A program made the position numbers and the translations under genes. The notes beneath the pieces are model-generated. The model was given only the letters and a program-made list of their open reading frames with translations. It was not told where the DNA came from and searched no databases. A stretch of 64,000 nucleotides of DNA. It comes from Trichinella spiralis (Eukaryota > Nematoda > Enoplea > Trichinellida > Trichinellidae). Position 1 is the stretch's first letter. Every line of letters begins with the position of its first letter. The stretch lies in NCBI GenBank assembly GCA_000181795.3, contig CM012955.1, positions 5,963,463-6,027,462 on the forward strand, read 5' to 3'. Positions 24,894-36,800 of the stretch are shown here, piece after piece.

Positions 24894-26836
24894 CTGGTGC
24901 GCATATGTCCATGAATGTCGTCTTGAAAGATTTGCTTGACATTTGTGCATAGTAGCTTCATAGCTATATATCCATCTATATATATATATATTATAATATT
25001 TTGCAATGGAAAATTTTCACTTCATAATTGTGAACAATTGTTGAAATGCATATTTTAAGACCGAATGCCAACACAAACAACAATGGTCTGATTTTCACAA
25101 ACAAGCGCCACTGTTGCGTCTTTTTCCTTTTGCAGCACAATGCTGTTGAAAAGGTAGGTAAATTTTTCTTCATCATATTTTCCAAATTGGACTTTGCTTT
25201 CAGATATTTTTCTACATATGCTTTCAAGGAAAGTTTCCTACCGAGTTCGAAGAGCAGATCGGTTTGTTTCAGAATCGTGAGTAATTTTGTATCTTTGCAT
25301 GCAGTCTGTGTAACGTTGAACGTTACAGCTGTCGAAGGCGGCAAACATTTATAAATACATATCCCAGTTGGCAGATTTCAATTTAGCTTCACTGTTAGTA
25401 TGCATGTGTGTGCGCGTGAGCGATTATTTTTCCATTATTACTGCAAGCGTTATCGACTTTCTGCAAGTGGAATGTTTGAACTTGACTATTACGTCAATGG
25501 TCAAGCACAACAGGCTGAAATTGCTCTCTCTTTCTCTTTCTCATCTATCCTAATTTTCTGTTTTAATGTTGAGAAGTAATAAATTGACACTAAATTTTAT
25601 TATAATAAATCCAGTTTTGATGATGATGATGATTTCGATTAAGAACGAATGATTCAATTTGATTGACTTTTGTTTTTGTCGTTTGCTTTTGTTTCTTTCC
25701 AATCCAAATTGGTCTATATTTAATGAGTTGCATTTTTGGCTTTTCAGGTTCCCCCCGTGGCTTTATCGTCCAGTGGAATCGACCGATGCGGTCGAATGTT
25801 GTTTTAATTGTTTGCAGATTTGCTAACGGCACGTTTTATTCGTTGGGCATTTCAATGGCCATGCGGGCAGTCGGGCAGGCTATCACGCACGTATTGCGGG
25901 CTTGTCGGCTTCGATTGGCACTCGTCATCTTTGCAGAGCTTCTTTTGTGCCAGTGAAAGGAAAAATTCAACAGCGTCCAGCTTTGCTATTTTTGTTCCCT
26001 CTCCTCTTTTGCCAGCCAATAGTACAAGCCAATTTATAAAACGGACCAGTTTTTATTATCAAAAGATTTTTTGATGCAAACTGAACTTCTCAGCAGGGCG
26101 TGTAATCAATTTCAAAAATTTTCAACTCCCATTATCACACATTACACAATGCACAATTTTGTGTTCTTTATTTGTGACAAATTTTGCCCCCTCCCCCCTC
26201 TCTCTCTCCTGTCTGTACACATCTCAGCTATTGTATGAACAACTTTTATTTTATAATTTCTATCGTGGATTTTTCTTTGTTTCACATAATTTTGGCATTG
26301 TTCCATTTGTAACATTATCTCTTCAAGTTTTTTCATCGGTATTTTCAAGTTGAAATTAGCAGCAATTCAAAGCAACAAACAGACTGGCTTGTTGGTCGAT
26401 TGGTCGTGTAAATTGTGCGGTTCGCTATTTATCCACTTATTTATATTCTTTTCCAATCACATTCGAACATCTTTTCCGCTTATCATGGACCAAATCTTAT
26501 TATATCGGATGCCAGATGTTGCCAGCGTTCAAAGTTCAACGTTAAATATACCACCTTTGGACACGTGACCATTCAATTGTACACTCGATCTGTCTGACAC
26601 AGTAACAACAGCTCATACATACGTGCGTGCATATATGTACAATGAATATTTATATTTTTTTTTCATATTCAGCTCGCGCTATTATTCAACGTGCTTCACG
26701 CGTTTCATGCTATTTTTTATACTGATTTTTCAAGTTGCTATATTCCATCTATTTCAGAGTGGATTTTTCAAGTTGAAAAATCACTAGCAGCGTTAGAATT
26801 GCAAACGAACCGTCGAAATTGAATACTGAAAACAGA

Positions 26837-29800
26837 ATGTCGTCGGCTTTTATCATCGAAGAATGGCGAGATTTGTGGAGCTACAAAGGCGACTTTGTTA
26901 TTACCTGTTTTGCATACGTCTTTTCCCAGTCGAGTCTACTGTCGTTGCCGAAGTTGTTCATTGAAAATGGAGGAGGTGAATTTATTTGTATCACTTGACC
27001 AAAACGACACTTTTTCGAAAATTATTATTCATTTCAAGGTGCATTCGCAATTGCTTATTTGGTTTCTTTGCTATTCTGTTGTCTGCCGTTGATTATGATG
27101 GAACTGAGCATTGGTCAACAGTGTGCCAGCGCTCCGCCGAAATCGCTGTTCAACATATGCCCCTTGCTTGCAGGTATTTGTATTCTTGTTCCACTGTGCA
27201 AATTCTGCTCTTTCTCTCAAAATGGCTGAAATTGAAATTTTAATTTTTTCATACTCATTTATCACGTTTTGCTTCTGTACTTTCAAATGGCCTTTTAATT
27301 CACTTAAATATTGCTATAGTTTTGCTCAGATAGAATTGATGCAACAAGTTTTTTCAATGTAAGTATGCATGCGTGATGTTGAACACATTTTCTTCTCAAG
27401 ATTCATCAAATGCTGGTTTTCTCTAGTAGTGTATATTGCTTTTTATTGAGATTTAGTGCAAATAAATTCGCGTTATATTTAGCTCAAGTTTTGACGCGTA
27501 TACGCCCAATACGTGTAAAAAGTGCCGGGCAATTTTAAAAGTATGCTCATTTATAATTTAGGAAATATTTAAATAGTTGCAATGAAATTTAAAGAAATGG
27601 CCCTATGATGATATCTTTGAAAAGCTTAAAATAAGCTTATTTTTGTCGACTAGTGATTGTTGTAAACTTGTTGACTAGTTTTGTTTTATTGGTTTTAAAA
27701 TGTCGTTTTGAAATCTTTACAATTTTCCTCTTAATGGGAGCGGTTTTTTATTATTTTTATTGCAGCTGTGTTTAAGTTCGCTGTTGATACCTTAACGAAT
27801 GGAAGAAGTAGCTTAAAAAGTGAAAAATAAAAGTATCATTTAGAACTTCAACGTTCAATAGTGCTTCTTATTTCTAACGATGTTCTAAGTATATAGTTTA
27901 TGTTGATATCGTGATTTATTTTTATTTGTTCATTTAATGTAACTTTTTCACTAGTTGTTGGAAAGCTTTTCATTTTCAGGTGTTGGCAGTGCGTTTATTT
28001 TGTATTCGCTTGTCATCAGTTCTCTGCTTGCATCTTACGTCAGCTACATTTTATCTTTTCTTGTACATTTGTTCACCAACATTGAAGAAGCGAATCCCCC
28101 TTGGGCATTGTGCTCTTCTGAATGGAGCACCGTCCCTTGTGTTGACAATTTAGCCATTAATAATTCAGGCCAGACATCGTTGAACAACGTCAAGGAATTT
28201 TTCGAGTATCTATTTATCTGCTTTTTCTAATTTTTTCCACATTTAATTGCAAATTTCAACTGGTTTTTAATTTAGCTTGAGCGTTTTGAACGTTACAACA
28301 CGCATTGAAGAATCTGGCGATTTACAATGGATGCTTATTTCTGGAATAGCCGGCACTTGGCTTTTGGTTTTTCTCGCGCTATTTCTTGGAGTAAAGTGGT
28401 TAGGAAAAGTGAGCATTTATTTTTGCATATTTGAAAATTCTCTCGTAAATTGATTCAATTTTTCAGGTGTGCTACTTCACTTTTATCATACCACTTTTAT
28501 TGTTGCTGACGTTATTGGTGAAATCGTTGAGCTCCAACGGAGCGAATCATCTTCTTCAAGATGTTTTCGAAACTGACTGGAACGCGCTGTTGAAAGTGGA
28601 AGTAAGTGGTAAACGTATGATCTTGAAATCACTAATTTAGCTGTTTATTTATGAATGACTTTTCAACGAAAATACCAATCTTATTTATCGTGTATATTTA
28701 ATGAGACTTTTTTAATGCAAGAATATTTTTTTTATCAATGACAATTTAATTTGACAATGTTACATTTTAGACTTGGGTTCAAGCTTTTGCCCAAAGCTTG
28801 TACGGAACTGGACTTTGTTTCGGCGCCTATATTACTCTCGGTTCGTTCAACAAGCGCAATAACAACGTATTCGGGTAAAATTATCCCCCACAACTTGCGC
28901 ATTCGATGTTTTTATGCATACATTATGCACATGCATATTTATTTCAGTGACGGATTATTGATTATTGTCATCCATACGGCTCTGTCAGCTCTTGGCTTTG
29001 TCACTCTTTCTGCGATGCTTGGAATTTTCAAATCAAAATTCAGCATACCCTCCAGTGTTGTATTGACGGATGGTAATAATGCGCATGTGCACAAAAATTT
29101 TTATCATTCGCGTAATGCAAATATAAATAGCTCTGCTGTTATGCAGGATTCTCTCAAATTTTGAACCTGTTGGCATCCGCTAGTCACTTCGATCAACCGC
29201 AATTATGGTCGACATTAGTGCTTATGCTATTTTTATTTCTATTCCTGAATATACTGGTGAAAAATTTTCCAAAAAAAATAAGCGCATCTTTTCGACACTG
29301 AATCATTTTCATTATATAGTACATCCTCATGTTGAACGTTCAAACCAGTATCGAAGATGCAATTGGTGATTCGGCTTCAAAATTTTTTCCTCGCTTTGGC
29401 ATTTCCTTTGCCACATGCTGCATTGGATTTGTCGCTTCTCTTGGTTATGCTAGCCAAGTAAGTGATCCATCTGCACAATAATTTACAAACAGTAGTTCAT
29501 TTGAAATATCCGTTCGTTTGTTTCACGATTTCTCTTTAGGCTGGATTTTACGCTTCTCAATTGATGATGAAGTTCATCGATCTGCTATGCCCGTGGACTC
29601 TGCTAGCATTCGAACTGTTCGCAGTTGCATGGCTTTACTGTACTTGTTTATCTTTTTTCAAATGGAATTGTAATTTTTAAGTGTGAATTACAAAATTTAC
29701 AGGTGCTCATCTTCTTGCCAGAGATACCAGTCGTTTGATCAGCAATAAACCAAGCAAATTTTTACTTTTTCCATTTTTTGAGCTGCTTTACATTCTTCCT

Positions 29801-30309
29801 GCAGTTCCTATAGTATGCAAGAAGTTTAATTTTTTCACCAACAGTCGACAACACTATTATATTGTTTGTTTTTTTAGTTTATTATTGTTATCAAAATGTG
29901 GAATTACAATTTTCGAGACATTTTGAAAGACAATCAAGCCAGCCCTTGGATGGAATTAGTTGGATGGTCTGTGAGTACGGTAATATTGTTACCGATCATT
30001 ATAGGTATGCTGTATTGCACAGTGAAAACTTGCATACACGGCCCAGGATTTACCCTTTGGGAGGTAATTGTTATTTGTTCACCGTTGAAACGGTTTGTTC
30101 ATTGTAGATGAAAATTGATAATTTTGCAGAAATTCAAATATACTATCCTCTCTCCAATACGCTATGAAGTGCCGAAAGTGGTATCAGTACCGAGATATTC
30201 TTCGACGGCACCAGGCTACGTTTTGCTTCCACATGCCCCGCTAGCCGAACCGGAACAGTTCAACGATATTTATTCAGATCGTCAACAAACGAGAGTTTCG
30301 AAAATTTGA
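26837..30309 (+). CDS. SLC6-family (neurotransmitter/amino-acid:sodium symporter-like) transporter, divergent
   Basis: Thirteen exons join in phase to give 606 aa: 26837-26975, 27039-27173, 27980-28205, 28276-28408, 28467-28601, 28771-28874, 28948-29072, 29147-29256, 29320-29457, 29540-29639, 29703-29812, 29878-30063 and 30130-30309. The length and about 12 hydrophobic segments fit SLC6. Family landmarks are the N-terminal W..KGDF, ENGGGAF after TM1, MMELSIGQ, a Cys pair in the large loop after TM3 (WALC..VPC), TDWNALL..ETWVQAFAQS (TM6 region) and AWLYCAHLLARDTSRLI (TM10). The usual TM1 core, GNxWRFPY, reads QSSLLSLPKL instead. That core normally holds a sodium-binding Asn and the extracellular-gate Arg, and here both are Ser. 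The protein may therefore have altered ion coupling or be non-transporting. C. elegans has many divergent snf genes. The substrate cannot be named. Confidence 0.9.
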
Positions 30310-33300
30310 TAATGGACTTTTGTCAAAAATTTACTACCGCATGCGTGAAAAAACTACGACAAAATGTGTAACATATGTCGGCAGACAAACTTTAGTATAT
30401 ATTTTTGAAAATGCTTTTCAAATTCATTTCCATTTGCAAATGTAGTGTTGTTGCTTAAGTTCGGAAGTTAGTTATTCATTAAGAAGTGCAACTGATTTTA
30501 CTCAGCTTTTAAAAACTACAATGTTATGCGAAAGTAAGTAAAATATTTGGTATATTAAATTTAGAATTCGATTAGAAGAAGATGGTCTTCTCAAAATGGT
30601 CAACAATTGTGGCAAGCTGTTTTTGTATTTTACTTTTTTTTTCTTGCTTACTATTCAACGTCATCAACAGTACTAAATCCAGTAGAAGTAGACCAGTTCA
30701 ATAGACGACCATTTAGAGGAGTGAAGCTTTCTTTGCATTTGAATTTTCTGTTGTAAGTTATGTTAGAAAATGTTTTATTTGAATAATTTTTTTTCTTCCA
30801 CCAAAAAAAAGCTAAAGCATTTATTGTTCCAGATTATTATTATTATTATTATTAATTACAGTGCTGTGTTTCCAATTTCAGGATATTAAATTAAACTTAC
30901 CGTTTCAAAGATAGCTTAGCTAGAGGAGAAAAGTTAAAGTGGGAACGAATGAATGAATAACTTAGCTTTATTTCATCGTCACATGATTGCCAGATGATGA
31001 TTTAGCCGTTCTGCGTTTCAGCTTCCCTAAAGCTTGAAGTTTCGCTAAGTAAGAGTATATAGCGTGTTAAATAGATGCTTAGTGTTACTTTAGTTTATTA
31101 AATGCGAGTGAATTGCTCATAAATTTTCTATAGCAAAGAGTGCTAAACTTGTAGCATTTTCGATTACCAAACGCTTACTGGTTGTAAGAAGTTGTTGTTG
31201 TTGATCAACTTTTTAACTTGCTTTTTAGTAGTCAGTGTTAATATAAATATAATGGTGGTTTTGAACATTTTGTTTTTTTTTACTTATTTTACATTTTTCA
31301 GTTTTTACATTCAAGCTTCATCATCATTATATGGCATTTTGCTTTTGAATCAGCGATCAAAATATTTTTTAATTTGATATGCAGGTATTTTTGTTTTATT
31401 TTTTATACGAGATAATAATAATAATTTTTTACTTTGTTTAAAAATAGGTGTTTCAATTGTTTCAATTTGAATTTTTTACGTTTTCGTAATTGCAGAATCA
31501 TGAGGAGGACATCTAAGCAAGAAATATTTATTATAGTCGGTATGTTGAAGCGTTTATGGACGTAATGTATGAAGTGATTATTACTTTTTACTTTTTTTTT
31601 TGAAATTTTTGATAAATCTTGTCGAACCGATCATACTTGAGGTATACCAAATAGGCTATTGAGTTGATGTTCTCATCTTGAAGCCTGAGCATTACAAGAG
31701 GGTTGCAGAAATTTTCAATCATCTGTACAACATGTTATATTTATATTGAAAAAAATGCTCGATTCACTTTTAGATAAGCTTGTTTTAATTAAAAACAGCA
31801 TACCAAATTCATTTTTAGAAGTAGTCATTTAGTGTTACTTGTCGATGGTGGATCTGTGATGAATTTCCTGGATATTGGCTAATGATGCGAAAAAGAAATT
31901 TTCAACATACGTTGTTGCTTTTTTCTTCTTTGTCGTTCGTGCGCATATTCTCATTTCCATAACTCAAACAGCAATTAGCCTCTTCAATTTTTAGCTTAAA
32001 AAAATCAAAGCAAGACAAATCTTGACTTGTTCTCCAGTGTATCTCTTCTATATATGTTATAGCTGAAAAATGAATCACATAATTTCTCCACTAGGCTAAT
32101 CATGTTTAATGAATAATTTTTGATTATTTGTTTTTGAACATAAAAAAGCACTTATGTTTTATTTCAAAGTACTAATTTTTTTGTAAAATATTACATGTAA
32201 TATTAGTTGTTCATAAGAATTTCAAATGCCAGCTTGTAATTGGCTGTTATTTTCGTCAAAGTAGTGTTACAGCTTATATATATATATATATTTATTTATT
32301 TATAATTTGTATTGTTCAGTGAGTCCAGCAAGCAGAGAGAACGCTCGATGATATTAATGCTGTTCGTTGGTAACTGATAAATCGGTTCAAATGCATGCGG
32401 TTAATTCAATCATTTGAAACCATGAAAACATGTGACACAGCAAACAATTTCAAGCTAAGTAGAGTCTCACCTTTCTTCAGTGACAGCGTCGCTTTCATTT
32501 TGCGTTACTAAGCGACGGAAATTAGTCTCTTTTCCACCAGGCTACTTCAACCATCTTCCTCTTGTTCAGCCATTGTTATTCGGTTATTCCATCTGAAACT
32601 TTTGAACAAAGGTAATTTATCATGTTAATTTCAAGGAACAATGTTTTGTATTTAGAACAGCTCATCTTTGAAATTAACAGAATTATTACGAATTTGATTA
32701 CACTAATTATGAGCTAATGAGTATTATTTATTCAATGGTCACAGTTGTATACTTACTTGATGATTTAATTTTTCACCTCACATATTTACTTGAAATATGC
32801 AAAATGGAAAGCTGTTCTCTAATTAGTACAGTGAATTAATTCATGAAGTGTTAAAAGTTTCAATCATCCCCGTTGCCAGTATTTCAGCATGAAATAGAAG
32901 TGTTTATTTTTTTTTATTGCATCGTCAGCACCGGAAATTTATGCTTAATTTACTTTATGTTTCAAGTTTTTCGAATGCAGTAATTTCCACTTGATTTGCT
33001 AAATAGAAAGTATTGAAATTAATGTTTACTTAGTGCAGCATCGACGTCATAATAAAAAGGCTTAAGATATGGCTTAATCGTTTTGGCAGAGCATTTGTGT
33101 AAGCGCAACAATAATCAACGCATAGTTCAAATAAATTTAAATAACTCTCCGGCGTTGTTCGAAACATGCCTCAATACATGTAGTAGATATTATCGCAATT
33201 TGCAAAAGTAGATGAAATAAGATCGACATATTATTATACTTTATAAAAATAAAGCAAAACCTTGAATAATAATTTTTCTATCATGTTATTTTCCAATAAA

Positions 33301-33855
33301 ATTATATACTTTTAATTGTTTTTATAACATTTGTTTGCAAATACTGTGCAAATTATCATAAATGTGACGAACGAAATTCCATCTTAGCTTACGAAAATAG
33401 CCTTAAAATCAGGAATCTGAACATTTTTACACCATTATATTTATGGAAAATATTCTTGGCACTTTAAAGTAAAGCTGCAAATTTGAAATAAAATGAATCT
33501 TTCGTCATCAGAAAAATGTCGAATGCTTTGTAAAATGCATTGCTTAGGTAATGCATCTCAAATTCACTGGTTTAAATGTGATCTCTGCAAATGTTCAACC
33601 AGCAATAGTCGTAATTTTTATTTTTTAACATTCCAAAAATCTTTTAAATTTGCTGAAATTTCACCTATTTTTCTTACGGTATTCTGCCAATGGATAATCA
33701 TAATTTATAAAAGTGATTTCAAATTTTTTCATTATCATTTTATCATTTTTTAAGCATTAACCAAGATTTTCATGCACAAGTAAATAAATAATTATGTGCG
33801 AACGTATCACTGGTAGACATTGAATTGTAACAAAGAAAAACACCATCCTGTCACG
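30310..33855. other. Gene-poor region between the SLC6 gene and the UNC-89 C-terminal-like gene
   Basis: This is AT-rich sequence with (ATT)n at 30836-30853 and (TA)n at about 32275-32291. The block 32470-32615 is less AT-rich and ends in ACAAAG followed by GTAATTT, so it could be a non-coding first exon of the gene starting at 33856. A candidate small exon pair at 30565-30889 is listed separately. No other gene is seen. Confidence 0.5.
30565..30889 (+). other. Candidate terminal exon pair of unknown gene
   Basis: One frame is open from a plausible acceptor (TTTAG, to 30564) to 30752, where a strong GTAAGT donor follows. A TTAATTACAG acceptor at 30861 continues the frame for 9 codons to TAA 30887-30889. 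The encoded peptide has a hydrophobic stretch (AVFVFYFFFLAYYS) and then STSSTVLNPVEVDQFNRRPF. There is no in-frame Met, so it would need upstream exons, perhaps as an alternative 3' end of the SLC6 gene. A second frame in the same place gives a 40-residue Met-initiated peptide. Low confidence. Confidence 0.2.
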
Positions 33856-36800
33856 ATGGAAAAGATCAGCGCCGATATGAGCGAAACCAAAGTGATCAAG
33901 AAAGAAACATCTCATCCATCATTGACCATGGGAAAAATAAAGAGAGTTACTGAAACGAAAAAGCTTCAAGAAATCAAGCAACATTTGAAAAGTTCATCAA
34001 ACAGTCAGCAAACGGTAAAACCAGAAATGCATAGATTTTATTATTTCTTAATGATAAAATTACTGGTAATTCCCTAAAATTATTCTTTGCAAACAAGTGC
34101 AAATGAATTGTTCAAATTGATTGAGCCATTGATTGTTTAACGATGACCATTTCAACAAATGCAACTAAGAAATTCTTCCTTTTGCTAGAGGATTTCTAAT
34201 GCTTGATTATTAATTATAGAATATTTAATTGATGAAAATGGTTTTTCAATAAGTTTTAATTTTGAAACCTTTGTGGAAGAGAAGAGGAAAAACTTTGCAC
34301 TTTGTTTGCAACTACAGGCTTTGCATAGTTTCAGTTGCAAATGCAGCTTCGCATCATGCTCAGTAAAAATTACTTAATTAACACCAAATAGCATCAAAAA
34401 AACTGACAGTTTTTAATAATTCTAAATCAATTACTGATGAAATGCAGCAAACAAAAGCTTGAATTAATTTTTTTCAACAGATTTTATCTATAGTTTGCTT
34501 ATGGATGGAAATATGAATTTTCACAATCACAGTCGCACGTTTTCCACATTTGCAGTCGATTATTTAATAAATGAAAATATTATCATTTTAAAATCTCCTC
34601 CACCTGTTTCACTGCCAATAGATCACATCGGATAGAAGTATTCGAATCTTATTTTTTCTGTTTCTCTAATTTGTTTATGCTTAACTTATAGCAAATATTT
34701 GAAATGCAAAATTCATTCTGAAATTGATCTATTTTTACCTTTCATAAATACTTTTCTTATTCATTAAGATTTTTTATAATTCAATATTTTCAACATTTGC
34801 ATTATTCTGTTATAGCTTTACAATCAATGTTCAGGTTCATTTCCATTTCATCAATGCAAATAATACGAATCATTCATTGTGCACCGGGTACAATGTAAGA
34901 AGCGTCTAATGTGCTAAATTAAAAAACCCGTTAATATAGTGGAACAGTGGTACAAATGTTTGATAAACTAGCATGTGAGTCCAAAAACAGAAAGCTTATT
35001 TTGCTTGGTTATTATCAACGGATAAAATAAATTGTCATTATTATTGCATGTATGCTTGTATATTTTTATACACATTGCATAGATAAATAAGAAATAATTT
35101 TTATTTTTTTATTGATAAAATGACATTATTTTTAATAAAAATAATTGAAATCAAACAATAATTCACTTTTAAATGTTCGTGGCAAGATTTGCATATTTGA
35201 TGGAAAAGTTAATCAACCGAATTGTATTTCCAAATGTTTATTATTTGAAATTTTAATATGTGTTATTATTTATTTTATTATTTAATATTTCAGTTTGTTT
35301 AGTGTTCAGTAAAAAGAAATGAAATGGGATTTTTAGGCATTTTATAAATTGCGCAAACATGCGCAACTTTTTCACTTTCACTGACTTTATTATTTCAAGA
35401 CAACTGATTGCTTATATTTTCATTGTAAATTCAGAAGAAATAAATTTAAAAAAATCCCAAATGTAAGAAAGTATGTTGTATTTTTTTAAAAAAATGGAAT
35501 ATTTTAATCGAGAATAATATTTTTTACTGAAAAATCTATGAACAGAAAGAATATGAAGAATAAAATCGTGTACGTATGTATGATAAGAAATTATTTTTAC
35601 TTTTTGTCCTGTGAAAAGTTTTCCAATTGATCAACAGAATAATAATAATAATAATAATAATAATGTGTGTGAATAAGATTGAAAATTTTCCAATGCTAAA
35701 AGGCTATAGCTAGGAATGGCAATTTTATATTTGCTCAACAGTGGTGGTGGTGGGGGGGGGGGGAGGGGGGAGTTTGTTCGTTATATTGCCATGATTGTGG
35801 ATGGATGGATGGATGGGGAGTATTTTGCTAAGTGAGGTTGGTGAAATTTTGCAAACAAGCGCGATCGCACCCAGGCACGTAGTTAGCAGGAAAGTGGTCA
35901 TTTGTTCCACGTCGTCAGTTTGAATAGCAGCTGCTCAGAAGTTACAGCTGCCGTTCGAGCTTTATACACTAGCAACTAAGTGCGTTTGTCGTCAGTTCCG
36001 CAGAAATGAAAATTTCCACTCTACGCTCAGATTCAGCATCAGCTTCTCCCATTTTCAATTAATAATGGTCACTACTGCACTCTAATGGCCGTGTTGAAAA
36101 TTTCTATTTTTTTTTTATTTGCTTATTTGCTTCGTTGTGTTCAACTGTGGAATAGCAGAATTCAATAGTGCCGCCGCTTTTAATTGCTCGATTTTTAGGA
36201 TAAAGAGAAACCGTTGAATGTAATTATTCCTGAAATACAGCTTATTAAACTTTTTGATGGAATCAAATCGCCAGTCAGTCCCAAACCAGCACGAGAAGAA
36301 GTAATGGAAGTGGTGATATCGTCAAACGCCTGCAGTCCCTGTTTGAGTCCTTCTTCAGTGAATCCAGTGAAAACTACTTCCACTGATGAAGAGTATGATC
36401 GACTGATGGACGCGGTAAAAAGTACCAGATTTATCAAAAGATCCCACCAAATGCCGAGCAGTTTTCAAACGCAACTTCCAAACGCTGCAGACGATGCTTC
36501 TTGTGAAAAGAATAAAAATTGTCTCGAAAAGAAAGCAATCAATTATTCTTTGTATCGCAAATGGGAAGTTGAAGAATATTCTTGGGAAAGTGATTATCAA
36601 ATGGGTCCCGAGACATTTCTACTTCAACTTCGCGATCCCGAGTTTGCTTCGAGAATTCGAGATTACAGGTATATGTTTTTTTCTTCTTCTTCAAAATTTC
36701 TCTTCATAATTATTATTATTTCATGCTTTTCGTTGCTTTATGCATATTTATCATTCAAGACGACATACATTTGAAAGTCTTTCGTTTGGTGACCGTTGCT

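Larger units (their letters stand above)
14140..26836. other. 12.7 kb stretch without a convincing gene
   Basis: This is the longest gene-poor stretch in the window: AT-rich, with only short scattered reading frames and no recognisable domain. It contains simple repeats ((TAA)n near 16318-16333, TA-rich at 22806-22821 and 24972-24991, a CAC run at 24870-24893, TGA repeats near 25619) and TTAATG-like hexamers near 18155-18180. Three short stretches look more protein-like than chance (14870-15160 +, 19220-19640 +, 22891-23100 -). They have no start, family or splice pattern I can support. It may hold regulatory DNA or distant 5' exons of the SLC6 gene. Confidence 0.55.
34015..36198 (+). other. 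Large first intron of the UNC-89 C-terminal-like gene
   Basis: This 2.2 kb intron contains an (AAT)n microsatellite at about 35638-35664, a G-rich tract at 35741-35771, GGAT repeats near 35799-35816 and a less AT-rich block at 35870-36010 with two CAGCTG E-boxes. It may include an internal promoter. No exon is evident. Confidence 0.6.

Noticed and set aside
25740-25960. Less AT-rich block with open frames (97 and 88 codons), 0.9 kb upstream of the SLC6 gene
   Set aside because: Two frames are equally open and neither resembles a protein family; could be promoter or 5'UTR, but no coding claim is justified.
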